NCBI GenBank assembly: GCA_017503375.1
Contig: JAFVTF010000011.1
Location: forward strand, 43,463 to 107,462
Length of the DNA: 64,000 bases
Direction: 5' to 3'
DNA from: Lentisphaeria bacterium
Lineage (GTDB): Bacteria > Verrucomicrobiota > Lentisphaeria > Victivallales > UBA1829
The notes under the pieces are model-generated. The model was given only the letters and a program-made list of their open reading frames with translations, was not told where the DNA came from and made no database searches. Numbering within the stretch: the stretch's first letter is position 1; every line of letters starts with the position of its first letter. A program made the position numbers and the translations under genes. Positions 1-8,989 of this stretch are shown here, in pieces.

Positions 1-1379
1 TGAAAGAGCGCGCGGCTGATGTCGTTGATGTTGCAGGAAGAATTCTTGGACATCTGCTTGGCTGGAAACGAACTTTGCTGGATCATCTGCCCGGACAGCG
101 TATCGTTGTTGCAAAAGAATTGACTCCGTCAGATACAGTTATGCTGGACAGGGAAAATGTTCAGGCGTTTGCCACGGAGACCGGAGCAAAGACTTCCCAT
201 TCTGCCATTCTGGCGCACTCAATGAGAATTCCCGCTGTTGTCGGAATCAATGGAATCCTCTCCATGGTTCGTAATGGAGATATGATAATTGTTGATGGTT
301 ATCAAGGCGTTGTAATTCTGAATCCGACTCCGCAGACATTGGAAGAGTATGCTTTGAAAGAAGCAGAAAATGAGAAAATTTTCAATGATCTTCTGACAGA
401 GACACAGCAGCGGGCGGAAACTCTTGACGGGTACCGGATCGCACTGGCTGCCAATGTGGATGATCCTGCCAAGGCCGATGAACTGGAAAAATACGGTGCG
501 TTCGGAGTCGGCTTGTTCCGGACAGAGTATCTCTTTCTGAAAGATCATATTCCGTCAGAAGAGGAACAGTATCAGGTCTATTCTGTGTTGGCACGCAAAT
601 GCGGTGCTGCTCCTGTGGTGATCCGTACTTTGGATTTGGGAGGGGATAAAATCTCCTCGCTGGTAAATTTCATGGCTGAACCGAACCCGTTCCTGGGATT
701 ACGTTCTGTCCGTCTCTGTCTGGCATATCCTCATTTGCTGAAACCGCAGCTGCGGGCTGTTTTACGTGCCGGAGTTCATGGGAATATCTGTATGATGTTC
801 CCTATGCTGACCTGTGTTGATGAATTGGATGCACTGTACGGAATGCTGGATCAGGTGAAACAGGAACTGCGGCAGGAAAAAGTCCGTTTTTCTGAAGATA
901 TCAAAATCGGGGTAATGATAGAGACCCCGGCGGCGGCATTGATGGCGGAACAGTTTGCGGAACGCTGTGATTTCATGTCGATCGGAACGAATGACCTTGT
1001 TCAGTACACCATGGCGGTAGACCGTGGAAATGAACGGGTTGCATCACTTTACCGTCCGCTGCATCCTGTGATTTTACGTTTGATCCGCAATGTTGTGAAA
1101 GCTGCGGAACATGCGGGGATCTGGGTGAGTGTCTGCGGCGAAATGGCCGCCAGTCCGTTATATATTCCGCTGCTGCTGGGGCTTGGGATCCGGGAACTCA
1201 GTATGAGTCCTGTCTCTCTGGCTCCGGCTAAACATGTTGTGAGAAATATGAAATATATTGATGCTGAAATTCTTGCGGAGCGTTCCCTCCTTTGTTCTTC
1301 ACAGGAGGAAGTCCGGGAATTGGCAGAAACCTTCCTGAAAATGATAGCTCCTGATGTTTCAGACTTGAATATTTCCTGA
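1..1379 (+). CDS. ptsI: Phosphoenolpyruvate-protein phosphotransferase (PTS enzyme I), 3' part
   Basis: Enzyme I takes phosphate from phosphoenolpyruvate and passes it to HPr in the cytoplasm, as the entry step of sugar PTS transport or PTS signalling. The frame is open from base 3, so the N-terminal HPr-binding part lies upstream of the window. The phospho-histidine motif GAKTSHSAILAHS is visible (His codon 198-200). It is followed by the PEP-binding TIM barrel, with GLFRTEYLFL, GIKIG-like and IGTNDLVQYTMAVDRGNE stretches and the active-site Cys in SVCGEMAAS (codon 1134-1136). The C-terminus is intact and ends in TGA. A paralogue such as PtsP would look similar, but nothing visible here favours that. 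Confidence 0.93.
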   Translation, partial: KERAADVVDVAGRILGHLLGWKRTLLDHLPGQRIVVAKELTPSDTVMLDRENVQAFATETGAKTSHSAILAHSMRIPAVVGINGILSMVRNGDMIIVDGYQGVVILNPTPQTLEEYALKEAENEKIFNDLLTETQQRAETLDGYRIALAANVDDPAKADELEKYGAFGVGLFRTEYLFLKDHIPSEEEQYQVYSVLARKCGAAPVVIRTLDLGGDKISSLVNFMAEPNPFLGLRSVRLCLAYPHLLKPQLRAVLRAGVHGNICMMFPMLTCVDELDALYGMLDQVKQELRQEKVRFSEDIKIGVMIETPAAALMAEQFAERCDFMSIGTNDLVQYTMAVDRGNERVASLYRPLHPVILRLIRNVVKAAEHAGIWVSVCGEMAASPLYIPLLLGLGIRELSMSPVSLAPAKHVVRNMKYIDAEILAERSLLCSSQEEVRELAETFLKMIAPDVSDLNIS

Positions 1380-1418
1380 AAATAAATTTTAACAAAAGTC
1401 AAATAGAAAGGGACAAAA

Positions 1419-1928
1419 ATGTCTGGCAATGCACCTAAAGTAAAATTGGAAACCTCTTTTGGGGATATTGTTCTTGAATTGTTCGAGAAAGATACCCCAG
1501 AAACTGTTAAAAACTTTCTGGAATATGTGGATTCCGGTCACTATGACGGAACGATTTTCCACCGTGTGATCGGAAACTTCATGATTCAGGGCGGCGGAAT
1601 GACTGCTGATATGAAAGAAAAAGCAACCCGTGCACCGATCATCAATGAAGCAGATAAAGCCGGCACTAATGCCCGGGGTACTATTGCAATGGCGCGTACC
1701 CAGGTCGTTGACAGCGCAACCAGCCAGTTCTTTATCAATGTTGTTGATAATCCGTTTCTGGATTTTCAGGGCCGCAATCCGCGGACATTCGGATATTGCG
1801 TGTTCGGTCATGTGATTGAAGGAATGGATGTCGTTGATCAGATCAAGGCCGTCCGGACAACTTCTCATGGGTTTCATGATGATGTTCCTGTGGAACCTGT
1901 TGTTATCAAAAAAGCAACCCGTATTTAA
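1419..1928 (+). CDS. Peptidyl-prolyl cis-trans isomerase, cyclophilin type
   Basis: A single-domain cyclophilin of 169 aa, the usual size for bacterial PpiB. It speeds cis-trans isomerisation of proline peptide bonds during folding. The family core is present: [16 protein letters not shown] with the catalytic Arg in FHRV, then [17 protein letters not shown] and [14 protein letters not shown]. No signal peptide is seen, so it is probably cytoplasmic. An AGAAAGG-type ribosome site lies a few bases before the ATG. It follows ptsI by 39 bp and may be co-transcribed with it. Confidence 0.95.
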   Translation: MSGNAPKVKLETSFGDIVLELFEKDTPETVKNFLEYVDSGHYDGTIFHRVIGNFMIQGGGMTADMKEKATRAPIINEADKAGTNARGTIAMARTQVVDSATSQFFINVVDNPFLDFQGRNPRTFGYCVFGHVIEGMDVVDQIKAVRTTSHGFHDDVPVEPVVIKKATRI

Positions 1929-1955
1929 TCATAAAAATAACCAAGGAGTCTTTTT

Positions 1956-4175
1956 ATGAAACCTATGCGTGCTGATTTTCTGGATTTTCTCGGAGCCGGG
2001 AAAATTGCGTATCTTCCCTATGCGGTAATCAACGGAAAACAGGTTCTTCCTGAAACCTGTAAAAAGATCGCCGGAGCAGATACTCTGCAGCTTCATTTTG
2101 AGTATAAGGGCGGGATGGTCGATGATTTCTATTTTGCAGGCAACACCTGCACCCGCAAGTTCAAGAACGGCGGAAAGATGATCAAACTCAATGAACTCGG
2201 TTTGACCCTTTCCGGTATCACGTTCGGCGGAAAAGCAGATGATGATTATTTCTACCACAATGAAAACCCCCGTATTTATGAACGGATGACATTCAAGGTC
2301 GATTTCGACCGGACTTCCGGAGCAGCACCGGATTCAGAATTTGACGTTCAGGCAGGCAACCGCTGGGCTGACCCCGGAGTTGTTTGCGAACGCATCGGAC
2401 GTTCTCCCTATCAGCCGTTCCCGGCAATCCATCTTGGAAACTATGCCTCAAAACATGGTATCGTTCATGGTTCTCTTGCACAGAATCCCTTCTATCACAA
2501 CTATCTTGTCAAGCATGAAAAAGGAAAAGTCACTCTCGATATTTTCTCCTCTTTCAAGGATGTTGACTATCTGGAAATTCCTGCCGGAAAGACTTTGAGA
2601 GATATCTGGTATATCGGAGCAACTGATCATGCAGATGATCTCGATCAGCTGTTCAATGAATATTCCGCTGTTCTCCGCACCAAGCTCCCTGTAAACTACG
2701 GTGCAACCGATATCAACCGCGATAACCTCGTCTGGGGATCCTGGAACGACGGTATTTTCCGTGATGTTTCTGAAAAAATGCTTTTGAAAGAAGCTGCATA
2801 TTTGAAAAAGACTTTCCCGATGGTCCGCTGGATCCAGCTGGATGACGGTTATGCTGTCTATATCAAACATGCATTCGGTCTCGGTGTTCCTTACGAAGGC
2901 GAAGCAGGGATCGACTATAAGAAATTCCCGAAAGGACTCCGCCATTATACCGACGAACTCCGTAAAATCGGACTGCGTCCTGCAATCTGGATCGGCGGAT
3001 TCTGCCCCACTGAAACCAAGATTTTCAAGGATCATCCGGAATGGTTCTGTGATTACAGTTTCCGTGTCAAACATACACAGCCCCTGGATGTCAGTATTCC
3101 GGAGGTCCGTGAATATATGGAACATGCGTTGGATGTCCTCGTGACGGAATATGGCTTTGACGGTGTCAAACATGACTTCTGGAGCTATGCGTTTGAAGAA
3201 TCCCATTCCCTTTACAAGAACAAGAAAGAATCCGGATACTTCTATCGTGACTGGTGGCTGAAAGAAATGCGGAAACGCCTTGCCGATGACGGTTATTTCC
3301 AGACCGGATGCGATATTGTGATGGGTAACCCGTTCCTCGGTCAGTATTTCACCAACTACCGCTATGGTATTGATATCGGCGGCGGAAACTGGGATTTCGT
3401 GAAGACCAACTTCCTGTGGGGTGCTGCTTGCTTTGCACTGCATACCTCTGATTTGTTCGTGCCGAACTCCGACTCCATCGGACTCTTCCCCGGACTCAAT
3501 GATGTGGATGCAATGTTCGCTTTGAACTATTGTATTGCAACCCGTTCCATGGTGGAAATTGCCGGTAAGCTCAGCGAAAACCAGAATCATCCCCGTCTGC
3601 CGTTCCTCAAGAAGGCTGCTGCAAACGTCAACAACGGTCAGGAACTCTGGCTGCTTGATTATGATTACCGCAAACCCGGTATCAATATTCCCAAAGGCGT
3701 TTACTTCAAATCCGGTTTCTTCACCTGCGAAGAAGAAAATCCGAACATGCCGCTGCGTAACGTCGGTCTCTTCAACACCTTTGAAAAGAAACTCAAGGTT
3801 ACCTTCAATGCCGCAAAACTTGGTTTGGACAGCAAAAAGGCATATACTGTTATTGATGTCTGGACCCATGAAGAATTTGAACTGGCAGCAGGAAAATCTC
3901 TCAGCTACACACTTGAAGCACACGGCAGCATGATGCTGGCAGTCTGCGAAAAAGATCTCGTTCTCCAGGATGCCAACGTCAAGGTGAATACCGTCAGCAA
4001 GGATGGCAAGACACTTTCTGTTGATTGTGCTTATGCATATCCGGAAGCAGAGTTCCTCTTCTCTGCCAAGGTGAAATCTGTCAAGTTTAACGGAAAAGCA
4101 GTGAAGGCTGCCGTCAAGGGCGGACTCTGCAAGATGGAATTGAAAGAAGCAGGTGTTTACACCTTCTCCTTCTGA
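1956..4175 (+). CDS. Alpha-galactosidase-like glycoside hydrolase (GH36-type)
   Basis: A 739-aa protein with the layout of GH36 enzymes: an N-terminal beta-sandwich, a central TIM barrel from about residue 250 to 560, and a C-terminal beta domain. The barrel shows WIQLDDGYAVY, then KKFPKGLRHYTDELRKIGL and GVKHDFWSYAFEES. The Asp in VKHDFW sits where the GH36/GH31 clan nucleophile lies. No signal peptide is visible, so it probably acts on imported oligosaccharides. AAGGAG lies 8 bases before the ATG. It follows the cyclophilin by 27 bp and is closed by a strong terminator. The exact substrate (alpha-galactoside or another alpha-glycoside) cannot be read from sequence alone. Confidence 0.8.
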   Translation: MKPMRADFLDFLGAGKIAYLPYAVINGKQVLPETCKKIAGADTLQLHFEYKGGMVDDFYFAGNTCTRKFKNGGKMIKLNELGLTLSGITFGGKADDDYFYHNENPRIYERMTFKVDFDRTSGAAPDSEFDVQAGNRWADPGVVCERIGRSPYQPFPAIHLGNYASKHGIVHGSLAQNPFYHNYLVKHEKGKVTLDIFSSFKDVDYLEIPAGKTLRDIWYIGATDHADDLDQLFNEYSAVLRTKLPVNYGATDINRDNLVWGSWNDGIFRDVSEKMLLKEAAYLKKTFPMVRWIQLDDGYAVYIKHAFGLGVPYEGEAGIDYKKFPKGLRHYTDELRKIGLRPAIWIGGFCPTETKIFKDHPEWFCDYSFRVKHTQPLDVSIPEVREYMEHALDVLVTEYGFDGVKHDFWSYAFEESHSLYKNKKESGYFYRDWWLKEMRKRLADDGYFQTGCDIVMGNPFLGQYFTNYRYGIDIGGGNWDFVKTNFLWGAACFALHTSDLFVPNSDSIGLFPGLNDVDAMFALNYCIATRSMVEIAGKLSENQNHPRLPFLKKAAANVNNGQELWLLDYDYRKPGINIPKGVYFKSGFFTCEEENPNMPLRNVGLFNTFEKKLKVTFNAAKLGLDSKKAYTVIDVWTHEEFELAAGKSLSYTLEAHGSMMLAVCEKDLVLQDANVKVNTVSKDGKTLSVDCAYAYPEAEFLFSAKVKSVKFNGKAVKAAVKGGLCKMELKEAGVYTFSF

Positions 4176-4202
4176 GTTTTTCAGAACTGAGTAACAAAAC
4201 AG

Positions 4203-4241
4203 GGGCTGCCGCAATGATGAATCTTGCGGCAGCCCGTTTTT
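4203..4241 (+). terminator. Rho-independent terminator after the alpha-galactosidase gene
   Basis: A perfect 12-bp stem, GGGCTGCCGCAA (4203-4214) with TTGCGGCAGCCC (4224-4235), has a 9-nt loop and is followed by GTTTTTTAT. Confidence 0.93.
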
Positions 4242-4291
4242 TATAGTTTCAACGCCTGTTTCTTTGAGGCTGCGGAAGGAAAAAAGTAAAG

Positions 4292-4397
4292 CTCTGTTTC
4301 CAATAAAGGTTGTTACTTGAGGAGGGGAAAAAGCCCAAATGCCATCTTAAAGTTGAAATAGCAGAAGGATTTACCAACCTGTATGGGGAACAGCGCT
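4292..4397 (-). repeat. Dispersed TIR-flanked structured repeat, copy C (internally deleted)
   Basis: Reading inward from its ends, this 106-bp copy starts AGCTCTGTTTCC at 4292 and AGCGCTGTTCCCC from 4397, matching the terminal inverted repeats of copies B and D. In minus orientation its left part matches copy A (GGTTGGTAAATC, CTTCTGCTATTT, then TGGCATTT). Its right part matches copy D (CTTTTTCCCCTCCTCAAG, AACAACCTTTATT). The middle, which carries both internal hairpins in the other copies, is missing. It lies just past the GH36 terminator in a gene-free stretch. Confidence 0.8.
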
Positions 4398-4478
4398 AAA
4401 AGTAATAACGGGACAGGGGAAAACATGACAATGTTTTCTCAGACGTTTTCCAATCTGAAACTGGTAACTGTGCTGAGA

Positions 4479-4784
4479 TTAATTTTTCCAGAAAAACGGG
4501 GAAGATGGCTGCCGCAGATCTTCGCTGCGGTTCCTGTCCCGGAGGGGGAATACTTTGAATTCCCGATTTGCACCGGGGGTATTGATATCTTTTCTGCTGA
4601 CTCTTTCTCTGTGTATATTCTCTGTGAGCCAGTTGGATTTCCGGGGATTTTTCTGTGTTTCAGAATTTTTTTTGCTGCGGGAACGGGGCGTTGCAACATC
4701 TGGTCCGTCACCGTGGGCATATTTGCATCCGGAAAGCACTGAAAGTACAACCGCAGCACTGAAAATTAAAAGAGTTTTTTTCAT
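4479..4784 (-). CDS. Small predicted lipoprotein of unknown function
   Basis: About 101 aa starting MKKTLLIFSAAVVLSVLSGC, a lipoprotein signal with lipobox LSGC, so the product is probably lipid-anchored outside the cytoplasmic membrane. The rest is polar and rich in Arg, Ser and Asn, with no domain I recognise. ATG at 4784 was chosen over an in-frame TTG at 4793 because AGGAT lies 9 bases upstream of it. The gene follows the SpoIIE-type phosphatase by about a dozen bases and is probably translated from the same mRNA. The low-complexity tail makes its coding status less sure than that of its neighbours. Confidence 0.6.
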   Translation of the reverse strand: MKKTLLIFSAAVVLSVLSGCKYAHGDGPDVATPRSRSKKNSETQKNPRKSNWLTENIHRERVSRKDINTPGANREFKVFPLRDRNRSEDLRQPSSPFFWKN

Positions 4785-4795
4785 AAGAATCAATC

Positions 4796-6232
4796 CTAAA
4801 TGTGCCGGATTACAACCATTGTCTGGTCATCATCCTGATCTTTTCCATCAACGAGGGAGAATTTATCGACATCGTTCATGATGGCTTCAATGAGTTCATC
4901 AGTCGATTTGTTTTCCAAACAGCTTTTGGCGTAAACATCAGTCAATCGCTGCAGACCGTAATATTCATCATTTTTGTTTGTTGCTTCGTTCAGACCGTCA
5001 GTGAACATCAGCAGGGTCGTGTTGGGACCGATTCCCGTGCAGAGGGTATCGAAATCTGCGATTTCAGAGGGGAGCAGACCGAGACCTGCACCATCGGGTT
5101 TGACTTCACGGATATGCTGACGGAGGAAGAGATACAGCGGGGTATGTCCGGCTCTGGCACATTCAATGGTGGATTCTTCCTTGTCGATCAGACAGCATGC
5201 GAGTGTGATATAACGGCCTTCTGAGGTATCTCTGTACAGATTTGTGTTAAGTTCCTGCAGAAGAGCCTTCAGCGTGGTGAACCGCCCGATACTTGCTCTG
5301 ATAAAAGCTCTGGTCATTGCCATAATCATACAAGCGGGAATTCCTTTTCCGCAGGCATCGCCTGTCACGACCAGCAGACGGTTTTTATCAATCTGGACGA
5401 AATCATAGAAATCGCCGCTGACTTCTTTAGAGGCGCGGGTAAATGCGCTGATCTGGAATTTCCCCCAGTTCGGAATATCTTTCGGGATCAGGGACATCTG
5501 AAGATTTTTTGCAAAATTCAGTTCCTGTGCAATTCTCTGCTGTTCGCTGAGTGTGGAGTAAACCTGCATCATATTTTGAGCAAGCACGACCTGAGACGCT
5601 ATGAATTTGAACCGGAGGAATTGTTCTTGAGTAAACGGAGTCGCCGCATTTTTACTGTTGACAGCACACATAACCCCGGAAACTTTTCCATCATTGATCA
5701 AGGGGACGGCCAGCATGGAACGGATGGGAATCATCAACGTTCCGAGTTCAGCAATTCTGGGGTCGGAAGAGGGAGATTGGACGAACATATCTTCCCTGTG
5801 AAGGGCGATTTCTCCGATCAGACCTTCTCCCATTTTGAACTGTTCATATTTCAGCAGTTCCTTTACATATTTCGGTTTGGCAATGAGATTTTCCTGAAAA
5901 TCCCTTCCGGCAGCGGAAAGCGGCGGGAATGCCCCGAAAACACCGGCAACCTTGAAAACTCCGTTCTCTTCCATGAAGATACAAACGGATTGAGAATCCA
6001 CCAATTCACTGACATATCTGGCAGTGACGTTCATCCAGTTTTCCAAGTCTCCGGATGCTGTAATATTTTTGGAAAAGATATCAAGAAAACGGGTCATTTC
6101 CGCCCGTCTGTGAAATGACTCTGCCAACTTTTTCCGGAGTAATGCAACTCTTGCTCTGGTTGCTGCACAATATATGGACAGACAGATACAAACACCAAGC
6201 AATACTAAAAACAAGCCTTCTTCAACTGTCAC
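4796..6232 (-). CDS. Membrane-anchored GAF-SpoIIE (PP2C-type) serine phosphatase
   Basis: A 478-aa signalling protein. One N-terminal transmembrane helix (about residues 6-25) is followed by a coiled segment. A GAF domain spans about residues 50-215 (VSELVDSQSVCIFMEENG, IPIRSMLAVPLIND). A SpoIIE/RsbU-type PP2C domain spans about residues 235-475 (SGDFYDFVQI, VVTGDACGKGIPACMIMA, FTDGLNEATN), with the metal-binding Asp residues in SGDFYD, GDACGKG and FTDG. Members of the family dephosphorylate anti-anti-sigma (STAS) proteins. No partner kinase or STAS protein is in this window. The start is GTG with GAAAGG 7 bases upstream. Confidence 0.9.
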   Translation of the reverse strand: MTVEEGLFLVLLGVCICLSIYCAATRARVALLRKKLAESFHRRAEMTRFLDIFSKNITASGDLENWMNVTARYVSELVDSQSVCIFMEENGVFKVAGVFGAFPPLSAAGRDFQENLIAKPKYVKELLKYEQFKMGEGLIGEIALHREDMFVQSPSSDPRIAELGTLMIPIRSMLAVPLINDGKVSGVMCAVNSKNAATPFTQEQFLRFKFIASQVVLAQNMMQVYSTLSEQQRIAQELNFAKNLQMSLIPKDIPNWGKFQISAFTRASKEVSGDFYDFVQIDKNRLLVVTGDACGKGIPACMIMAMTRAFIRASIGRFTTLKALLQELNTNLYRDTSEGRYITLACCLIDKEESTIECARAGHTPLYLFLRQHIREVKPDGAGLGLLPSEIADFDTLCTGIGPNTTLLMFTDGLNEATNKNDEYYGLQRLTDVYAKSCLENKSTDELIEAIMNDVDKFSLVDGKDQDDDQTMVVIRHI

Positions 6233-6354
6233 AATTCAGCCTTTCTTTCATCAAAAAATATCTTACGCAGTAAGTTAGTACCACATTCTGAAATTTTCAA
6301 GTCTTCTTTCAGAAAAATATGCCTCAGATTAAGAAAAAAAGAGAACTTTTTCCG

Positions 6355-6554
6355 ATTTGTTCTTTTCCCCGTAAGGGTTGGTAAATCTTTCTGCTATTTT
6401 TAATATGGCATTTTGATTTTTGTGACACAAAAATCGGAATGCCGCAAAAAGGTTTGAAAAAGGATGATGGGGTTCGGGGAAGAAGGGAAAAACTTTCCTG
6501 AAAAGTTTTTCTCTTCTTCCCCGATCTCAAATCAACCTTTATTTTGAATTGAGC
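6355..6554 (+). repeat. Dispersed TIR-flanked structured repeat, copy A
   Basis: This stretch is nearly base-for-base the same as copy B (56704-56895) over 6405-6540. It contains a hairpin built on GGCATT...AATGCC with inner arms GATTTTTGT and ACAAAAATC. It also contains a long hairpin with arms starting CGGGGAAGAAG and ending CTTCTTCCCCG (6475-6523). The terminal repeats are worn: the right end keeps only GAGC and the left end only TGTTC. It fills the gap between the SpoIIE phosphatase and the broken SDR gene and could also act as a terminator for the SDR/obg transcript. Confidence 0.82.
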
Positions 6555-6556
6555 TT

Positions 6557-7276
6557 TTACAAAAGACTCTGACCGCAATCGACGTTTAGGATGGAACCGG
6601 TCATGGAACGGTTGAAGAGCAGCATACGGACTGCTTCTGCCAGGTCTGAGGCATCAACCGGACGTGCCAGGGGAAGCGTTGAAAGCGTTTTTGCCATTTT
6701 CAAATGTTCCAGTCCGACCGGAGGGAACACCGGACCCGGACAGATGCCGTTGACCCGCATTCTGGGAGCAAATTACCGGGCTGCAAGTTTTGTCGCTTCG
6801 GCAAGCATTTTCTTCGATAAAATATAGCTGCAGGATTCTGCCGGAGTGGAAGTGATCGCCTGATCCAGCATATTCACCACAGAGATCTCCGGCAGAACGG
6901 AATGTTCATAAAAGGCTTTCAAAAGAGCAAACGGAGAATAAAAATTCACATTGTATTGCCGTTTTGCCAGTTCCGGAGTTTCCTTCTCCGCTGTTACACG
7001 GAGAAAGACTGACGCATTGTTGACCACTGCTGAGAGGTCTTGCGGAAGCGTTTTTACAAAATCCGGGATCCCTTCCGGATTTGCCAAATCATATTGCACA
7101 CAGGAGTGTCCCTTTGCACTTCCGCCGATCGTGGAGAGAAGCTGTTCCGCTTCTCTTTGAGAGGTTCCGTAATGAATGATCACCCGGGCACCGTTCCGGG
7201 CGAGAGTGCGGACGATTTCCGCTCCCACCCGTTTTGCACCGCCTGTGACCAATACTAACGGAGAATTATTCTGCAT
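6557..7276 (-). pseudogene. Short-chain dehydrogenase (pteridine-reductase-like) broken by an in-frame TAA
   Basis: The reading frame encodes a classical SDR. It has the nucleotide-binding start LVLVTGGAKRVGAEIV, then VNNASVF, the active-site segment YILSKKMLAEATKLAA (YxxxK), and, after the stop, RMRVNGICPGPVFPP and MTGSILNVDCGQ. TAA at 6773-6775 interrupts it right after KLAAR, yet the same frame continues with APRMRVNGICPGP to 6557. A single nonsense change is therefore the only lesion seen. The ATG at 7276 overlaps the end of obg by 11 bp, implying coupled translation. GG-A/K-RVG with YxxxK recalls FolM/PTR1 pteridine reductases. The upstream fragment alone would lose the C-terminal substrate lobe. 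A sequencing error remains possible. Confidence 0.8.
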
Positions 7277-8399
7277 AGATGATCTCCACTCCGTTTCCGC
7301 TGAGGTCATCTTCATCATAGATCTCTTCGACCATATCATGATTTTTTGCTGCCGGGATCGGCTGGGGATTGACCAGAACGGTCTGGGTGGCATCCGGCGC
7401 ATCCGGTCTTTTCGCAAGGAAATCACGCAGAACTTCTTTCAATTCTTCGTAATCGGGATCTTCCTGAGCACTCATGGGGAAAATCGGCAGACGTTTCTTC
7501 ACATCCTTGACCAGACGTTTCAGGTTTTCTTCGCTTTCCGGTACATCCATTTTGTTGGCGATGATAAGAGAAACCCGCTTGGAAAGTCCTTCGCTGTAAA
7601 GTTCCAGTTCCCGTTCGAGTGCATGAAGATCATCCACCGGATCGCGGCCGTCTGTACCTGCCATGTCGAGCACATAAACCAGCATTCGGGTACGTTCCAC
7701 ATGACGCAGAAATTCGTGACCGAGCCCCACATTTGCATGGGCACCATCCACAAGACCGGGAATATCTGCCACAGTCAATTTTGTGAAATCTTCATATTCC
7801 ACCACGCCGACGACCGGCTGAAGTGTGGTGAAGGGGTAGGGCGCGATCTTCGGTTTTGCGCCGGAAATATCGGAAAGAATCGTTGATTTCCCCGCATTGG
7901 GATAACCGACCAGACCCACATCTGCCACGATCTTCAGTTCCAGATAAATATCCATGGGAGTGGTTTTTTCACCGGGTTCATGTTCCCGGGGCGCCTGATT
8001 GGTGGAGGTGGCAAAACGGCTGTTTCCTCTGCCGCCTTTTCCGCCTTTCGCAACAATATATTCTTTACCGTCTTCGCAGACATCAGCCAGAAGATCTCCG
8101 GTTCCCGCCAGCCGCACAATGGTTCCGCGGGGAACTTTGATATACAGAGTCTTTCCGTTCCGTCCGGTCATATCTTTGCTTTTGCCGTTGACACCGTCAT
8201 GACCGATGAAACGGGTGTTCATAGTGAAGTCCAGCAAATTGATTGCGCCGGGGTCGACGATGAATGCAATATCGCCGCCGTTGCCGCCGTCGCCGCCGTT
8301 GGGGCCGCCTTTGGGAACGAATGCTTCCCGGCGGAAACTGCATGCGCCGTTGCCGCCGTTTCCAGCCTTGATGGTAATTTCCGCTTTATCAACAAACAT
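7266..8399 (-). CDS. obg: Obg family GTPase (ribosome assembly / stringent response)
   Basis: A 377-aa Obg/CgtA protein. The glycine-rich Obg fold covers residues 1-160 (KAGNGGNGACSFRREAFVPK, GGDGGNGGD). The G domain covers about 161-330 with G1 GYPNAGKST, G3 DIPGL and G4 NKMD. The short acidic tail lacks the OCT domain of some Gram-positive homologues. Obg binds the 50S subunit and is essential in most bacteria. AAGGAA precedes the ATG. It follows rpmA, the usual bacterial order, but a terminator-like hairpin lies between the two. The broken SDR gene overlaps its 3' end. Confidence 0.96.
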   Translation of the reverse strand: MFVDKAEITIKAGNGGNGACSFRREAFVPKGGPNGGDGGNGGDIAFIVDPGAINLLDFTMNTRFIGHDGVNGKSKDMTGRNGKTLYIKVPRGTIVRLAGTGDLLADVCEDGKEYIVAKGGKGGRGNSRFATSTNQAPREHEPGEKTTPMDIYLELKIVADVGLVGYPNAGKSTILSDISGAKPKIAPYPFTTLQPVVGVVEYEDFTKLTVADIPGLVDGAHANVGLGHEFLRHVERTRMLVYVLDMAGTDGRDPVDDLHALERELELYSEGLSKRVSLIIANKMDVPESEENLKRLVKDVKKRLPIFPMSAQEDPDYEELKEVLRDFLAKRPDAPDATQTVLVNPQPIPAAKNHDMVEEIYDEDDLSGNGVEIIYAE

Positions 8400-8438
8400 A
8401 TAGAATTCCTTTCATTAAACAAATCCGGAGTTCAAATT

Positions 8439-8480
8439 AAAAAAAAACGGCACTCCAGGAAGGGGACTTCCGGGGCGCCG
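8439..8480 (-). terminator. Terminator-like hairpin between rpmA and obg
   Basis: On the minus strand, an imperfect stem of GGCGCCCCGGAAG with CTTCCTGGAGTGCC (wobbles and a bulge) is followed by a run of nine or so T. It may trim or attenuate transcription from rpmA into obg. Confidence 0.65.
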
Positions 8481-8507
8481 CTTTGTTTCCGAATGAGCGG
8501 AAAGAAC

Positions 8508-8768
8508 TTATGCTTCCACCGCAACAGGAATGACAGAAACGTCTTTACGAGCGTTTTTGCCGAATTCGACAGTACCATCGACGAGAGCGAAGAGGGTGTA
8601 ATCTCTTCCGCAGCCGACGTTTTTGCCGGGATGGATTCTGGTTCCGCGCTGACGGACGATGATGCTGCCAGCTGTAACAAAGCTTCCGCCGGATGCTTTC
8701 ACACCGAGCATTTTCGGATTTGAGTCGCGACCGTTACGGCTGCTGGACTGACCTTTCTTATGTGCCAT
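8508..8768 (-). CDS. rpmA: 50S ribosomal protein L27
   Basis: An 86-aa L27, normal length, starting [16 protein letters not shown] and containing [20 protein letters not shown] and [17 protein letters not shown]27 lies near the peptidyl transferase centre. The N-terminus begins directly with AHKK, so there is no Firmicutes-type cleaved extension. AAGGAG sits 8 bases before the ATG. The usual partner rplU (L21) is not upstream; about 220 bp of non-coding sequence and then an unrelated gene are found there. Confidence 0.97.
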   Translation of the reverse strand: MAHKKGQSSSRNGRDSNPKMLGVKASGGSFVTAGSIIVRQRGTRIHPGKNVGCGRDYTLFALVDGTVEFGKNARKDVSVIPVAVEA

Positions 8769-8989
8769 TTTAATGACTCCTTCTTATGTTAATAATCTGT
8801 TAAAAATTCTCAGTAAAATATCTGAATCAATAATATGCCACAACTTTTAAAATTTTCAAGTCCCGATTTCTCTTTTTTTTGCTTTTTTTGCATTTTTTCA
8901 GGACCTTCTGCCTTCCTGTCATGATTTAAGGTCAGCTTTTGAAAAAATCAGTCCGGCTGTTTGGCAAAATTTTTGGTTGCCCCGGGCCG

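Noticed and set aside
2448..4214. Long minus-strand open frame opposite the alpha-galactosidase
   Set aside because: It is the antisense shadow of a well-supported gene; its translation has no family pattern and no ribosome site.
4383..4742. 119-codon plus-strand open frame
   Set aside because: Starts inside repeat copy C and opposes the lipoprotein gene, which has a proper signal peptide and ribosome site.
6773..6775. Stop-codon recoding (selenocysteine or pyrrolysine) in the SDR gene
   Set aside because: The codon is TAA, which is not used for either amino acid, and SDR enzymes need neither at this position.
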